Below are positions 11,205 to 21,956 of a DNA stretch of 64,000 nucleotides, in pieces (position 1 is the stretch's first letter; every line of letters starts with the position of its first letter). The DNA lies in NCBI GenBank assembly GCA_037501455.1, contig CM074865.1:12966501-13030500 (forward strand). Direction: 5' to 3'. Below the pieces are notes generated by a model. The model saw only the letters and a list, made by a program, of their open reading frames with translations. It did no database searches and was not told the origin of the DNA. The translations under genes were made by a program, and so were the position numbers. This DNA is from Lantana camara. Taxonomy: Eukaryota; Streptophyta; Magnoliopsida; Lamiales; Verbenaceae.

Positions 11205-12040
11205 GGCTTGATTATTATTATGAAGGAAGTCATTTAATTTGTGACCATGTCTACCGTCTAGTTTAGGCTATTTCTTTATATTTTCCGTTTTTATTCGTTC
11301 TTGAGATGAGTCCTCTATATATTCTCCATTTGCTTTTATTTAAAAAAAACGTTTATCTCTGTACAATGATAGCTCCGATTACTCGATCAAACCCTCGTTC
11401 CATTATATTCACGAAAATGATTAGTATCTAAAAGTCAAAACCTTACACAGTAAAAAATAAGAAAGTGGCGGAAAAGACAAAAATTGTGCCAAAATATATC
11501 AGAAACTAGGTTTCTATTTTATTTTGTCGGCAGAATTGAGGGAAAAACTAATTTTGATAAATTCGTGGTAATTGAAGGACCAACCTTGCCGAATCGTGTA
11601 AATTGTAAATTGAAATAAATTACACGTATAGTTGATGAATAAAAATTGAAATATTCCTAAAATAAAAAATTACAATAATTTTATATATTCAACTCTTGAA
11701 CACTTTCTTTTATATCTTTGGATAACTTTTTACCTCTTAAATTATTTTTGATTTCATGTTTGAGACGTCAAATTGAATTAATTTATGGAGATCTCTCTCG
11801 AGTAGTTCCAATTTAGATAAAAAATATTTTGAAGATTACATTACATAGATCATGATTATCTAACTTTTATAGGGGCAATCATAGTGATACTAATACGTTA
11901 GAACAAGATATATTTGACGAGTTTCATGGGTTTGGTAATTATTATTAAGGAAGTAGTACTTCTCATTCAATTTGTGACTTGTGACCATGTCTACTGTCTA
12001 CCGTCTTATCTATTTCTTTGTTCTTTACATTCTTGATTCG

Positions 12041-13078
12041 TTCTTGAATTTTTTTCTTTTAATAACTTTTTATGTTCTTATTATCTTTTTCTTCATATTT
12101 TTTAATTTCTATTTTAATTATTGTTTTTACTAATATAACCGTACTAAATCTATTTATTATAATTTAGTAATTATATTATAAATAATTATAAAATATATAT
12201 TAATATAAAAAAATTAATTTTGATATATTTAAAAAGTAAAATTTTTTTGACACGCGAACCGAGAGTTTCGTTACTAGTAAATTGTAAAACGTGAAAAATG
12301 TCTAGGTATTGGTTGTTTCTTTCAATTTTTCGATTATCCAAGAAAATTGAACAAGTTTCTATCAAAATCGAAACTGAACTCCAACCTTTTTAGTCCATTC
12401 AATTCGGCTTTGTCGGTTTTCAAGAAAAATGATGGTACTAACTACTAAGGTATATCGATGTGAATGGCTTTGTCGGCAACACACTTTGAATGGAAATTTT
12501 TTAATATATATCACTTTTGACTTTTGAGTAGATCAAATCAGTATAATTATGGATGAATATTTTAAATTTATGTTATAATTGATGAATATTTTAGGAACTG
12601 TTACCTACTTAAAAAATTAAAGTATTATACTTAGTTCAGATTTGACCGAATCAATTTGAAAATAAAAATTCACTTAAATGAAAATTCTCGGGTTAAAGCG
12701 ATAGAAAATTATAATCTAAACTAGTCTGTTTAAATCCGCCTTAAGGTGACAAAAAATTATAATCTAAACTAATCCGTTCAAATCTCAATCAATTATATTG
12801 TAAGTATATTATATTTATTATTTAATTAATTATTATTTTAACTTTTTTACCAGTAAATTACAAATATAAAATATACTCATTTTGTTATTAGCCTGGTTTA
12901 AAAAAAAAAACAATTAAATACACACCGCCAAGTGATTAGAAAGATTCAAATTCAGGTCATTGCTCTGAAAAAGAATCTTTTAAACTTGAACCAACCTTTA
13001 TTGACTTCTTATTAGTCTAGTATGATTGGATGAGGTTTGGTTTAAAATTAAAAAAAAATAAAGGCCTAGTTTTTAAGT
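12041..13078. other. AT-rich intergenic DNA
   Basis: No gene seen. About 12145-12240 matches about 5795-5895 in inverted orientation, suggesting an AT-rich repeat family. A roughly 44-bp tandem duplication (AAATTATAATCTAAACTA twice) lies at 12705-12790. Confidence 0.5.
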
Positions 13079-13355
13079 TATGAAAAAAAAAGTACATTAA
13101 ATTCTTAAGTTGTTTTTTGTCTTTCGATTAGAAACTAACTTGCCAACAGAGGTTGTTTCAAGTGGTTAATGAGTTCATTCTTGAAAGCAAGGTCTCGGGT
13201 TCGAATCCCACTTGGGTATGCATGTGTTAAACAAAAAAATTAAAAACTAACTTGAAATTTACTTATAATTTGAAAGGAACTTAAAATTAACTTTCAATAT
13301 GTGCTTAGATCTACATTATGTTTATATATAGCTTAAGATTGATGTCTATGTTAAT
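13079..13355 (+). repeat. Dispersed repeat, copy carrying the SINE
   Basis: Partner of 5496-5690. The shared blocks are interrupted by the SINE at 13143-13243. Confidence 0.7.
13143..13243 (+). mobile_element. Short tRNA-derived SINE
   Basis: 101 bp, flanked by a perfect 11-bp TSD AAACTAACTTG (13132-13142 and 13244-13254). It has an internal RNA polymerase III promoter: an A-box-like CAAGTGGTTAATGAG (13159-13173) and a perfect B box GGTTCGAATCC (13198-13208) about 30 bp apart, then a short body and an A-rich tail. The related locus at 5.5 kb is an empty site. At about 100 bp it is shorter than most plant SINEs. Confidence 0.88.
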
Positions 13356-13586
13356 TTTTATTTTTTTTTTAACTTTTTAATAGAGGATCTTTTTTTTACT
13401 TGAATTTATATTTTTATCATTTTAAAATAACAATGACCAACAAGAACAATAATCCAATGCCAATAGAGGGTGTGCATGTGTTTGGAAAAAAAAAACACAA
13501 CAATCTCATACATATAGCTAATAAATTAATATTTTTCTTTTCAACCATCCTCATTGTGGAGACATCAACCTGAAAAACCCTAGATT
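13256..13586. other. Spacer before the minus-strand LTR
   Basis: Its start (to about 13355) is the end of the dispersed repeat. Nothing recognisable lies between 13356 and 13586. Confidence 0.5.
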
Positions 13587-13665
13587 TGTTAGAAAAATAC
13601 GAGAGTAAAGTAGTGCAAATTAAAAAAAACTTACGTTAAGTTTAATTCTTTCTTGAGATGTTCGA

Positions 13666-14280
13666 TCGCCTATATTGAACAATCTTCAAGCGGCATGAAT
13701 CCACTCCCTTCGAATGGCTCTTTCTTCTTCTTCGGGACTCCACGTAGAAGCCCTCCAGAAGTATCCACACCCACCTCGATCACGATCAAAACAGGGCGAA
13801 TGCTAGATCTTTATTTTGTGTAAAAGTTGGGGTTTTTTCTTTCTCAAGAACGTTTCTTTCATTCTGCGGAATAGAGAGAATTTTGGCACTTCTCGAATGT
13901 GAGAAAAGAGAGAAGTCTCTTCTCTTTTATTTGAGTAAGAAAGATAACGAAAACATCGCCTATATTGAACAATCTTCAAGCAACATGAATCCACTCTCTT
14001 CGAATGGCTCTTTCTTCTTCTTCGAGACTCCAACTTAGAAGCCCTCCAGAAGTATCCACACCCATCTCGATGATCAAAACAGCCCTCCAGAAGTATCCAC
14101 ACCCATCTTGATCACGATCAAAACAGGGCGAATGCTAGTTCTTTATTTTGTGTAAAAATTGGGGTTTGTTCTTTCTCAAGAACGTTTCTTTCTTTTTGCA
14201 GAATAGAGAGAATTTTGGCACTTCTCAAATGTGAGAAAAGAGAGAAGTCTCTTCTCTTTTATTTGAGGAAGAAAGATAAC
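13666..14280 (-). repeat. Tandem duplication of about 290 bp in the copia LTR
   Basis: Two copies, starting at 13666 and about 13957, share TCGCCTATATTGAACAATCT, GCCCTCCAGAAGTATCCACA and GAGAAGTCTCTTCTCTTTTA. The second copy has an extra small duplication of the CCCTCCAGAAGTATCC block. Confidence 0.88.
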
Positions 14281-15036
14281 GATTCTTTTTCTTCTAAAAA
14301 AGGAATCTTATTTTTTTCTTAATTACTTTATGAGATAATACAATATAATTAATTAATAATCATATTATTAATTAATATAATTATCCTAACAACTTTAGAA
14401 TATTATCTCATAATTATTTATTTCATAATTAAATAACTCATGGGTTTATCATCCTCTGTTTTATTTTATAAATAAATATGTTATAATATTATCTTTATAT
14501 TTATTTAATAAATAAATATTTATGATAATAACAACTTGATAATTATAAGAGCAACTTGATATCATCTTCACTTATTTATTTCATAAACAAATAAGTCTTA
14601 ATATTATCTTCACTTATTTTTCAAATAATGTAAGATAATATGTACTCCTTTATTTCTCAAATAAGGATGATAATATCTCTGATTTATTTCTTCAAATAAA
14701 TAAAGTCGGATGATATCATATTTATTTCATAAATAAATAATATCAATTTTTAATTAATAATTATTTATTTATTGGCTTTTTTTATTCCGAATTCGACTTT
14801 ATAATTAATTCCTAATTAATTAAAACCCAAAACTAATTATACCATATAATTAATTAAAAGACGTGCACATGTGTGACATATGCCACACGTGTCATGCATG
14901 TGTGGCCCCACCGGCTACATTTAGCCGGTTCGATCAATTCAATTAATCGATCGAGTCTATACCCTCGTGATCGGACTTTTGTGTGTGACCCTCTAGGTTC
15001 ATTATTCGATTAGCAGTGAACCTAATTAATTAATAC

Positions 15037-15641
15037 CTATAGTGCATGGACACTCCGAAAATTTATCCCGTGCAGTGTCGACACGTGTCGGACATAGACA
15101 CAGCTCCGACACGGCAAAAAGTGTCCAAAAATTAAAAAAAATTCCGACACGCTGGGGACACGGCTCGCACACGGCTTAGGAAGTGTCTGACATGGCTCGG
15201 ACACGGCTTAGGAAGTGTCCGACACTCCGACACAAAAAATTCAAAAAAAATTAATTTTTAATTTATATTTCCTGAATATTTGAGGATATATTTTTTTAAG
15301 AAAAAAATAATTATATAAATTTGTTAAAAGATGTTTAATATTAATTTAAATTCATTTTTTTTCATAATATTATTGTACAAAAATGTATTAATTTTATTTG
15401 TAATGATTTTATTATTTTAATGTTGAATTGGAAAATAATGTATCTTATTTAAGTTTGTAATATTAAATACTTTGATAATATTTTATTTTATATAAATTAA
15501 AAAATATATATATATATAATTTATTTATTTATATATAATATAGCCGTGTCGTGTCCTAAATTTCTTAAAAAATCCGTGTCGCCGTGTTCGTGTCTTGTCG
15601 TGTCGTATCCGTATCGTCGTATTCGTGTCCGTGTATCATAG
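15037..15641. mobile_element. hAT-type MITE, 605 bp, GACACGG-rich ends
   Basis: Perfect 8-bp TSD ATTAATAC (15029-15036 and 15642-15649). The terminal inverted repeat is CTATAGTGCATGGACAC on the left and CTATGATACACGGACAC (minus strand) on the right. Both subterminal regions carry many copies of GTGTCCGACAC or CCGTGTCG variants, in opposite sense at the two ends, around an AT-rich core. No transposase ORF. An 8-bp TSD fits the hAT superfamily. Confidence 0.85.
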
Positions 15642-15983
15642 ATTAATACTCTTATTAATTAATCACCTAGCCGATCACACGACTATACTCTAGTAATAGG
15701 TGTGTGACCTCTAGCCGAATAACAAATTACTCGAAAGAACCTTTCAATCAATGAGAACTCGTGAAATACGATACTCCTACTATTAATTCTATCTCTCGAT
15801 TAATATCTAGGGTGCATGAATAACTAGAACCCTAACAATATTAATCTTAAATCTAAGTTCACTTCGTATCCATTTGATCTCGATCCAAGAAACTCCTTTC
15901 TTGATCTCAATATAACTGCCTTGGCTAAGGACTACAATATGGAATACGAATAACTTATGCAATAAAAAATCTTCTTACTCTAG

Positions 15984-16860
15984 GCACCTCAAGAAAAAAC
16001 GTCTTTCCCAACGCCTCTTTTGCCTACGCTTGCAAAATTATAAGTATTAAACTTTTCATTACGTTTTTCTGTGTGTAGCCTTAATAATTTATAAAAGACT
16101 TCGGTAATAACTAAATCCGTAGGGAATAACTGGTTATTGCCTACGAAAGTACAAGCATAAGGAATAAAATATTAAATAACTACGGTTTTAACCTAAACCG
16201 TAACCAATATTTCATTATTCCTTACACTAGTACAAGTGTAGTTAATAAACTTATGAGATAATGATTTTTTGCCATCCGAAGTATAGGCCATTTGGCAATT
16301 CACCATCCAAGCTATTTCGCCCCCGAAACCACCATCTAAACTTTGAATTCCTGACAAACCACAATCCCAAAATCCCAAAACGGTTTTGACTCTTTTTTCA
16401 GCGGTTTTGAATGTTTTAACACATGTAAATCTGTCTCTCTTTGTTATTTTCTCACCCTTAAAACATTCAAAACTGCTGAAAAAAGAGTCAAAACCGCTTT
16501 GGGATGGTGGTTTATCAGGAATTAAAAGTTTAGATGGTGGTTTCGGAGGCGAAATAGTTTCGATGGTGAATTTCCAAATGGCCTATAGTTCGGATGGCAA
16601 AAAATATTTATCCCTAAACTTATTAAAAAACTACGGTTCTCACTAAAACCGTAAGCAATGACCAGTGTAATTGTTTACGCTTTTGTAACAACAATTAATA
16701 AACTTATAAAAGACTACATAATAAAAAAGCGTAAGTAATAATTTTTTTAAAGACTACACTAAAATTAATAACGTAACTAATGCTTAATAATTTTTAAATA
16801 TTTATATAGCTAATTGTAATTAAATATATTAAATACAAATTAGTTACACAATGACAAACC
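15984..16860. mobile_element. Possible CACTA-like repeat with ACGGTT motifs
   Basis: Begins CACCTCAAGAAAAAACG, similar to the CACTACAAGAAAAA end of plant CACTA elements, then holds repeated ACTACGGTT..AAACCGTA and AAACTTATAAAAGACTAC motifs in both senses. No right terminus was found and no coding is seen. It is interrupted by the foldback element at 16255-16614. Confidence 0.35.
16255..16614. mobile_element. Mutator-type foldback element
   Basis: 360 bp with a perfect 9-bp TSD TAAACTTAT (16246-16254 and 16615-16623), the Mutator hallmark. Ends are GAGATAATGATTTTTTGCC and, on the minus strand, GGGATAAATATTTTTTGCC. The two arms of about 160 bp are inverted copies of each other around a loop of about 35 bp, so single strands can form one long hairpin. 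The two ORFs seen here are mirror images caused by the inverted arms, not genes. Confidence 0.92.
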
Positions 16861-16997
16861 TTTGTGAGAATTGACATGGTAGGACCATCATATTTAATTA
16901 TTATATAAAAGATGTTGTTTAATCGATAATTAATATTAATTAATTAATTAATAGTTGTTGATAGAATTTAAATGAATAAATATAAAATTAAGATATC
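16624..16997. other. Spacer before the solo LTR
   Basis: To about 16800 this continues the ACGGTT-rich repeat; the rest is AT-rich with no feature seen. Confidence 0.45.
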
Positions 16998-17002
16998 TTA
17001 TC

Positions 17003-17823
17003 TGATGGGGTCAAAATGCGCTCGTCCCACGTTTGGACATGTGGTGACTCGAGATAACGACACCTGTCCTCTTGGACTAAAGTAATTATATACGAGCGCC
17101 CAAGCCCCCATGAGTGTAAAGGTTCCTCAAAGACACGTGTCGTCTCTACCACATGCCTGCGTGATCAAATAATGCCTCTCCCCAACGAGCGCATGTCGTA
17201 ATTACTGGGCTAAGCCCCCGTTTGCCAAGGAAGCTCTCTTCGAGCGCCATTCTCCCTTAGGGAAGCTTCCACTCCTCTTCGTATTAGCCTTGGCCTTCAT
17301 CCCCTAGTGGATTCCTTGGTCTCCAAGGCTCTTGGTTGACACGAGCGTGCTCTTAGTCCTCGTCACCAACCCCCTAAAACGGCTCTCTGACACCCCGTAC
17401 ATGCCCGCGCACCTGCCACTGTAGCTAACACTAACATCCACCAGCTTTTGCAGAAGATTCCTCCTAGGTTTCTCTCTCGCAACGCCACGTGTTAGGGCAA
17501 CATTCGGCCAGGACCACACGGTGCAAATGACCAAAGGGTTCCTGACCCTCAACTATAAATATGCGAGTTCATCTTCTCCACTGTAAGCAACTTCCATTAC
17601 TGCAACTCCATACTTAGCATATTCTCTCTTTCAGATCTCCGTCTGACTTGAGCGTCGGAGACCAAACTGGGAATCACCCCCAGTTCCCCCAGCTTGGCCT
17701 TCTGACTTTGTCTTTGTGTTTGTCCTAGCAGGTAGAACCCCCATCTTTTCCGGCGAACATCAACTGGTTTTCTTCACCTAAACAAATTCTAAAGTGATTG
17801 GACTCTGTACCCCATATTCATCA
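17003..17823 (+). repeat. Solo LTR, Tat-type gypsy
   Basis: 821 bp bounded by TG and CA with a perfect 5-bp TSD TTATC (16998-17002 and 17824-17828). The start TGATGGGGTCAAAATGCG resembles the Tat LTR starts at 18599 and 57327 (TGATGAGGCCAAAATACGG). It has a TATA box at 17554. Solo LTRs arise by recombination between the two LTRs of one element. A minus-strand ORF inside (17304-17552) is not a gene. Confidence 0.9.
17554..17561 (+). promoter_or_regulatory. TATA box of the solo LTR
   Basis: TATAAATA in the second half of the LTR, followed within about 40 bp by pyrimidine-rich sequence where transcription could start. Confidence 0.6.
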
Positions 17824-17828
17824 TTATC

Positions 17829-18548
17829 TATAGCTTAATTAATGAAAATATAATTTTTTAACTATGTCAAAATAAGAAGATAAATTAAAAGTGTTATTGA
17901 TTAAACGAGGAGACAGAACAGACATGTCTACGATGAAGGATCACGTAAGAGTTGAAGTATGAGAAGAGTTTCGTGAGGAAATACGAGCTGAGGTACAAAA
18001 TGAGGTGAAGTTAAATTGGCTGAAGTGGAGTCCGTGAAGAAACAAATGAGAATTTTGTTGAATTTGTTGAATCCTTCAACTGTAGAAGCATTTCGTGCTG
18101 CTTGTACCGATTCCACTAGTGTTTGTTTTGCAACATCTCCTCGTGAAAGATCAAATCTAGCCTGCACATTTGGTCGTGAGGTTACTATAAAATAATTGAT
18201 AATTTTGATTTTTGATACATAGAAACTATAACACTTGCATATATACATACATCTATATATAGAGAAAATTATTAAAATCGTCCCGTAAAGTGAGCCATTT
18301 TTAGTTTCGGTCCCGACAGTTGTCAATGTCTCACTTTTGGTCCCATAAAGTGGCATTTTTCCTAAATTAGGTCCCACTGACCACTTTCCGTAAAAAACAA
18401 ACGTTTGACTGTTAAAATAACCGTTTGACCGTCCAAAAAATTGCTTTTCAACCCTTATTGTTTATTTATGTTTCCAAACATACCCCAAACTATTTAAATT
18501 CTAAATTTTAACCCTAAATTATTTATTTAATTAGCATATATACATACG

Positions 18549-18551
<3 letters not shown>
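17829..18551. other. Degenerate repeat fragments
   Basis: About 17905-18190 has short coding-like pieces on the plus strand (VKKQMRILLNLLNPSTVEAF) that could be a transposase remnant; I cannot assign them. About 18240-18420 holds AAAGTGAGCC..GGTCCC..AAAGTGGCA text typical of a repeat with GGTCCC motifs. No termini found. Confidence 0.35.

Positions 18552-18598
<47 letters not shown>
18552..18598. repeat. (AT)n microsatellite, left part
   Basis: About 23 TA units directly before the Tat LTR start. Confidence 0.95.
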
Positions 18599-18600
<2 letters not shown>

Positions 18601-18649
18601 ATGAGGCCAAAATACGGCCAAGCCATATCAGGACACGTGGCTCAATCAA
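18599..18649 (+). repeat. Tat 5' LTR, first 51 bp only
   Basis: TGATGAGGCCAAAATACGG..CTCAATCAA, followed at once by the LTR terminus of the minus-strand element (TGTAGCACCCC). The partner is 57327-57377. Confidence 0.85.
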
Positions 18650-21600
18650 TGTAGCACCCCGCACGTGAGACACCATATCCCCAGCACTATGGCTCAACAC
18701 GAGTAACGAAATGGGAAGTCCGCACCCGTATCAAACCATAGCGAAGGGAGACAAACAAAACAAACCTCCTAAGCTAGGCGGAACTTAGACCTTGCAATAA
18801 AACCAACCAACAAAACAGAATGCAGCGGAAGACTAAAAAAAATCCAAACACATGCACTGGTCACGGGCCTGCAGAAATTAAACATACGAACCACAAGCAA
18901 ACTTGGGCTCCTCAGGCCTCTTTTTAATTCATAACAAAGCCCGGCAAGGACAATTCAATAAAAAATGCATAAAGATTCAAATTTATAACTTACAAAGTCG
19001 AATCATACATAATTTAAACATATGTGAATGCAGAGACTCTTCTAACTCAACTTGACCGACTGAAAGACTCAACACAACTCCGCCTAGCTCGAAACTCCAA
19101 CGCCAAACCTGCACACTAAAAGTTAGGAAGGGAGAGGGTCAGTTTACAACTTGACTGAGTGAGGGGCTACCCACACACGCTACATATATATTGGAGCAAA
19201 GCATATTCCAATCACATACAGTTCGTGAACTCAGGGATAGTTTTTGCACACCAAAGTTTTGCTCGTGATACATACATATAGGGATTCTTAACCAAAACCG
19301 AACGAATTGAAGCTTCAAGGACCCATATCATACCAAATCATATCAAAACATACCTAGTCAAGTCAAATCAAATCAAATCGTAACCATTCATATCAAATCG
19401 TATCAATTCTTATCTTTCATACTCAAAAGATCCATATTTTATCATAGTTAAGAATCTATCCCTGTTTCACGAACTTTGACAAAGCAAACATGCAAAACTC
19501 GGCGGGTACGAGTAACAATTCCCATCCTGGGCTCCTCATACAAATTGTACAATAAGATATATCAATCAATCATGCATAACAATCATATACCTCCTTCTCC
19601 GGTGATGGAAGGGTTGAGCGACCCAAACCATCCAATCAGACAAGGGGAGCGCGAACACTCAAACCCTCAGGTTCCCATCACCCAACCAAACCTCCTGGTG
19701 GGTTCCGGGTTAGTCCTATCAATCATGTGGAGAGTGTGCACAGGGGTCATAACCGACGACCCCTATGGTCGTCCCGGTTCCCCCTTACCCACACCTCCTG
19801 GGCCCCATTCATTCAATCATATCCTAACCCGCTACTAATCAGAAACATAACATACGTAAGATACATACTTTACCTTGCTACAACCACGCTTTACATACCT
19901 CTCCGTGTCAAATCCTTAGCATATTCCTTTGCTCGTAGCTCCCGGCTCATACGAGGCACACGGTTTGAAGCGTGGTTTAGCATTACCAATCATAATGAAT
20001 CAAATCAAATTAAATCAAGCATACGTAGGCTTGTACATTGCTCATCATACTTGGAAACGTATTGCAGATTCATAAATTCATACCTCGCACGTATATACAT
20101 AATAGAGGCTATAGTTCGCATACCGGGAAAATAGGCACATTCATAGGGTGTAACTATAACCTAACCTCACCTTACACCGACGAAGCCAAGAACCAAACAC
20201 ATAATTCATCCCGGAATCAAAACGGACTGCAAAACACCACCTCGGGTGCACCTAAGCAAACTGAAGACAAGACAGAAGGCTTAGACTCAAAATGAACCAC
20301 ATAGACGCAGGGCATATGTGCATGTACTCAAAAGATGTAAATACGTAGGCAAATCTCATTTTCAAACCAAACCCATGCAATTCAAGACATTACATAATCC
20401 ATCATAATCATTGATAATCATATATCATGTTCATGTGCACAATTAAAGCATAACACGAGGTAGGGATACATAACAAAGTGCAAATATGTTTCGTGCAAAC
20501 AATTCACATTACTTGAGTAACATAAAAGGCATATGAGAACAAATACATAAGCATAAACATGATAAAACAAGTTAGGATCAAGTTTGGAGGTGGAAAGGTA
20601 CGAGAAAAATGGAATAAAAACACTAAAAAGCGTTCCGAGTGAAAACGGGCAAAAGCTGACAGTTTTTCGAAACGGATAAGCTGTAGAAAAACTGGTATAA
20701 CATGAGATTGAGAAATGAGAATTGATTTTTGTTTCTTGGAAATGAAACTAGACACATAGATCTTTCAAATGGTATAAAGCTCGAATTGTGGTTCAAAGTG
20801 AGGCGAAAATGGCGTAGGTTCGAAGTTGGACAAAAGCAGAATTCCGGTAAAGTGGCAACACAATTTTCAAACTGTTATATCTCACAATCTAGAAAGAATT
20901 TTAAGGTGATTCCAATTGGAGAATGTTCTCTACTCAAACAGGTTTTTATAGTCCAAAATTCAGCCAAAAAGGAGCATGTATGAGGGAGTAACGACCGCGA
21001 CAAAATTGCACTGAAAACCAGTCGCGGCTGCGAAGCCACAACTCGAAAATCCCTTAAAAACTGGTTGCGGGCGCGACCATTTTTACACACAAATCGGTCG
21101 CGGGCGCGACCGAGCTCGCAGCAGCATATCCATGGCATTGGGAACGGTAACAAAACACCAAAACACCCCCCAAACAACCACAAAACACCCCGAAATTCAT
21201 ACCACGAAGCAAGTATAATACATAGATCACATAATTACAAGTTAGGCCTCCCGAAACAAGCCCGAACATACAAAATCCCGAACCCGACACTATTTATTGT
21301 CTTCCCCAATTAGCCAAATAACACAAATTCAAGATACAAAAGGGATATTAAATTGAAGCACGTATCGAATAGAGCACAAATCTTACCTTAGGTCGTTGAT
21401 CGGATGGTTGGATCTCGAAAACCCGAGCTCGAAAGGTTCATGGCCAAAAAGGGGAGAAATCCTTCTCTTTTCTCTTCTTCCTTACTGGTACGTGAAAATG
21501 AAAGAGGGAGAAAGACTTGGCTCCTTTTTGGGGCTGAGTTAAACGGGTCGGATTATACGGGTAGGGTCAAACGGTATCCGGTCCCTTCGGATCGGATTTT

Positions 21601-21938
21601 AAAACAGTAGGGCTATCAAACGGCTTTAGAAAGTTAATTCCAATAAATCCGAATCGTCGAAACGAATTTAATGGTAGGGTCGAAATTCGAATTCGAATTT
21701 GAATTCCAGAGCTCAAAATAGCCATGAAGGACAAAACATCCTAATTAAAATTAGGTCCCTTAATTTGAAAATATTGGGCAATTGAGCCCTAGAACATTTA
21801 ATTAAATTCTAATGTGCACGTAATAAAATAAAATTCACATTGACACATAAGCATGCGAATCACATAATTTACAAAAATTACGGAATTAAACTCACTCGTG
21901 ACTCGTCGTACCTGGAAAGTTGAAAGCGGGGCGTCACA
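18650..21938 (-). repeat. 3' LTR of the gag-only element
   Basis: 3,289 bp. The left 2.3 kb is nearly identical to 28728-31047 (about 97-98% by eye in sampled blocks). It contains a GC-rich module with GGGCCC (19790-19810) and the palindrome cassette at 20992-21111. ORFs of 85-135 codons that recur in both LTR copies reflect their recent common origin, not coding. Confidence 0.9.
20992..21111. repeat. Palindrome cassette, arm type GGTCG
   Basis: Copies of a 16-bp inverted repeat: GGTCGCGGGCGCGACC at 21096-21111, one-mismatch GGTTGCGGGCGCGACC at 21063-21078, a diverged copy at 21020-21035 and a partial CGACCGCGAC at 20992-21001. Arms are 7 bp with a GG centre. Surrounding DNA is AT-rich and ordinary. 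Confidence 0.85.
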
Positions 21939-21956
21939 ATCTTCCCCCCTTAAGAG
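21939..21956 (-). other. Polypurine tract of the gag-only element
   Basis: Minus strand TTAAGGGGGGAAGAT directly before the LTR start TGTGACGCC. It sets the element's orientation and the inner LTR border. Confidence 0.82.

Larger units (their letters stand above)
8959..12040 (+). repeat. Three tandem copies of a 775-bp sequence
   Basis: Copies start at the shared ATGATAGCTCCGA near 8959, 9924 and 11367. Each contains TGTGCCAAAATATATCAGA, GCAGAATTGAGGGAAAA, CCGAATCGTGTAAATT and GACCATGTCTACCGTCTA in order. The first interval is 965 bp and holds a 178-bp MITE plus TSD; the second is 1,443 bp and holds an insertion of about 670 bp; removing these gives about 777 and 774 bp. The third copy fades out near 12040. 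No coding potential or transposon termini are seen in the unit. Confidence 0.88.
13587..15960 (-). repeat. Copia LTR, solo or truncated, minus strand
   Basis: Read on the minus strand, this follows the copia LTRs at 31048-35508 and 39137-41142 block by block: GATTGAAAGGTTCTT, TTATTCGGCTAG, GGTCACACAC, GAACACGAGGG-like text, CTTGATCGTG and TGTGGATAC..GGAGGGCTTCTA. The left end TGTTAG (13587) is the complement of the LTR terminus CTAACA. No primer site follows it, so this is a solo or truncated LTR. About 700 bp at the LTR start are missing. A 290-bp internal duplication and a hAT MITE enlarge it. Confidence 0.75.

Noticed and set aside
13143..13243. tRNA gene
   Set aside because: A and B boxes are present, but the sequence cannot form an acceptor stem and is flanked by an 11-bp TSD with an A-rich tail; it is a SINE.
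16193..16646. Two ORFs with similar proteins on opposite strands
   Set aside because: They are the inverted arms of the foldback element read on both strands.
17905..18377. 149-codon minus-strand ORF as a gene
   Set aside because: It spans unrelated repeat fragments and a GGTCCC-type repeat; no domain was recognised.
19727..20295. ORFs of 135 and 85 codons that recur at 29805-30373
   Set aside because: They are conserved only because the two LTRs are recent copies; they lie in LTR sequence and have no known domain.
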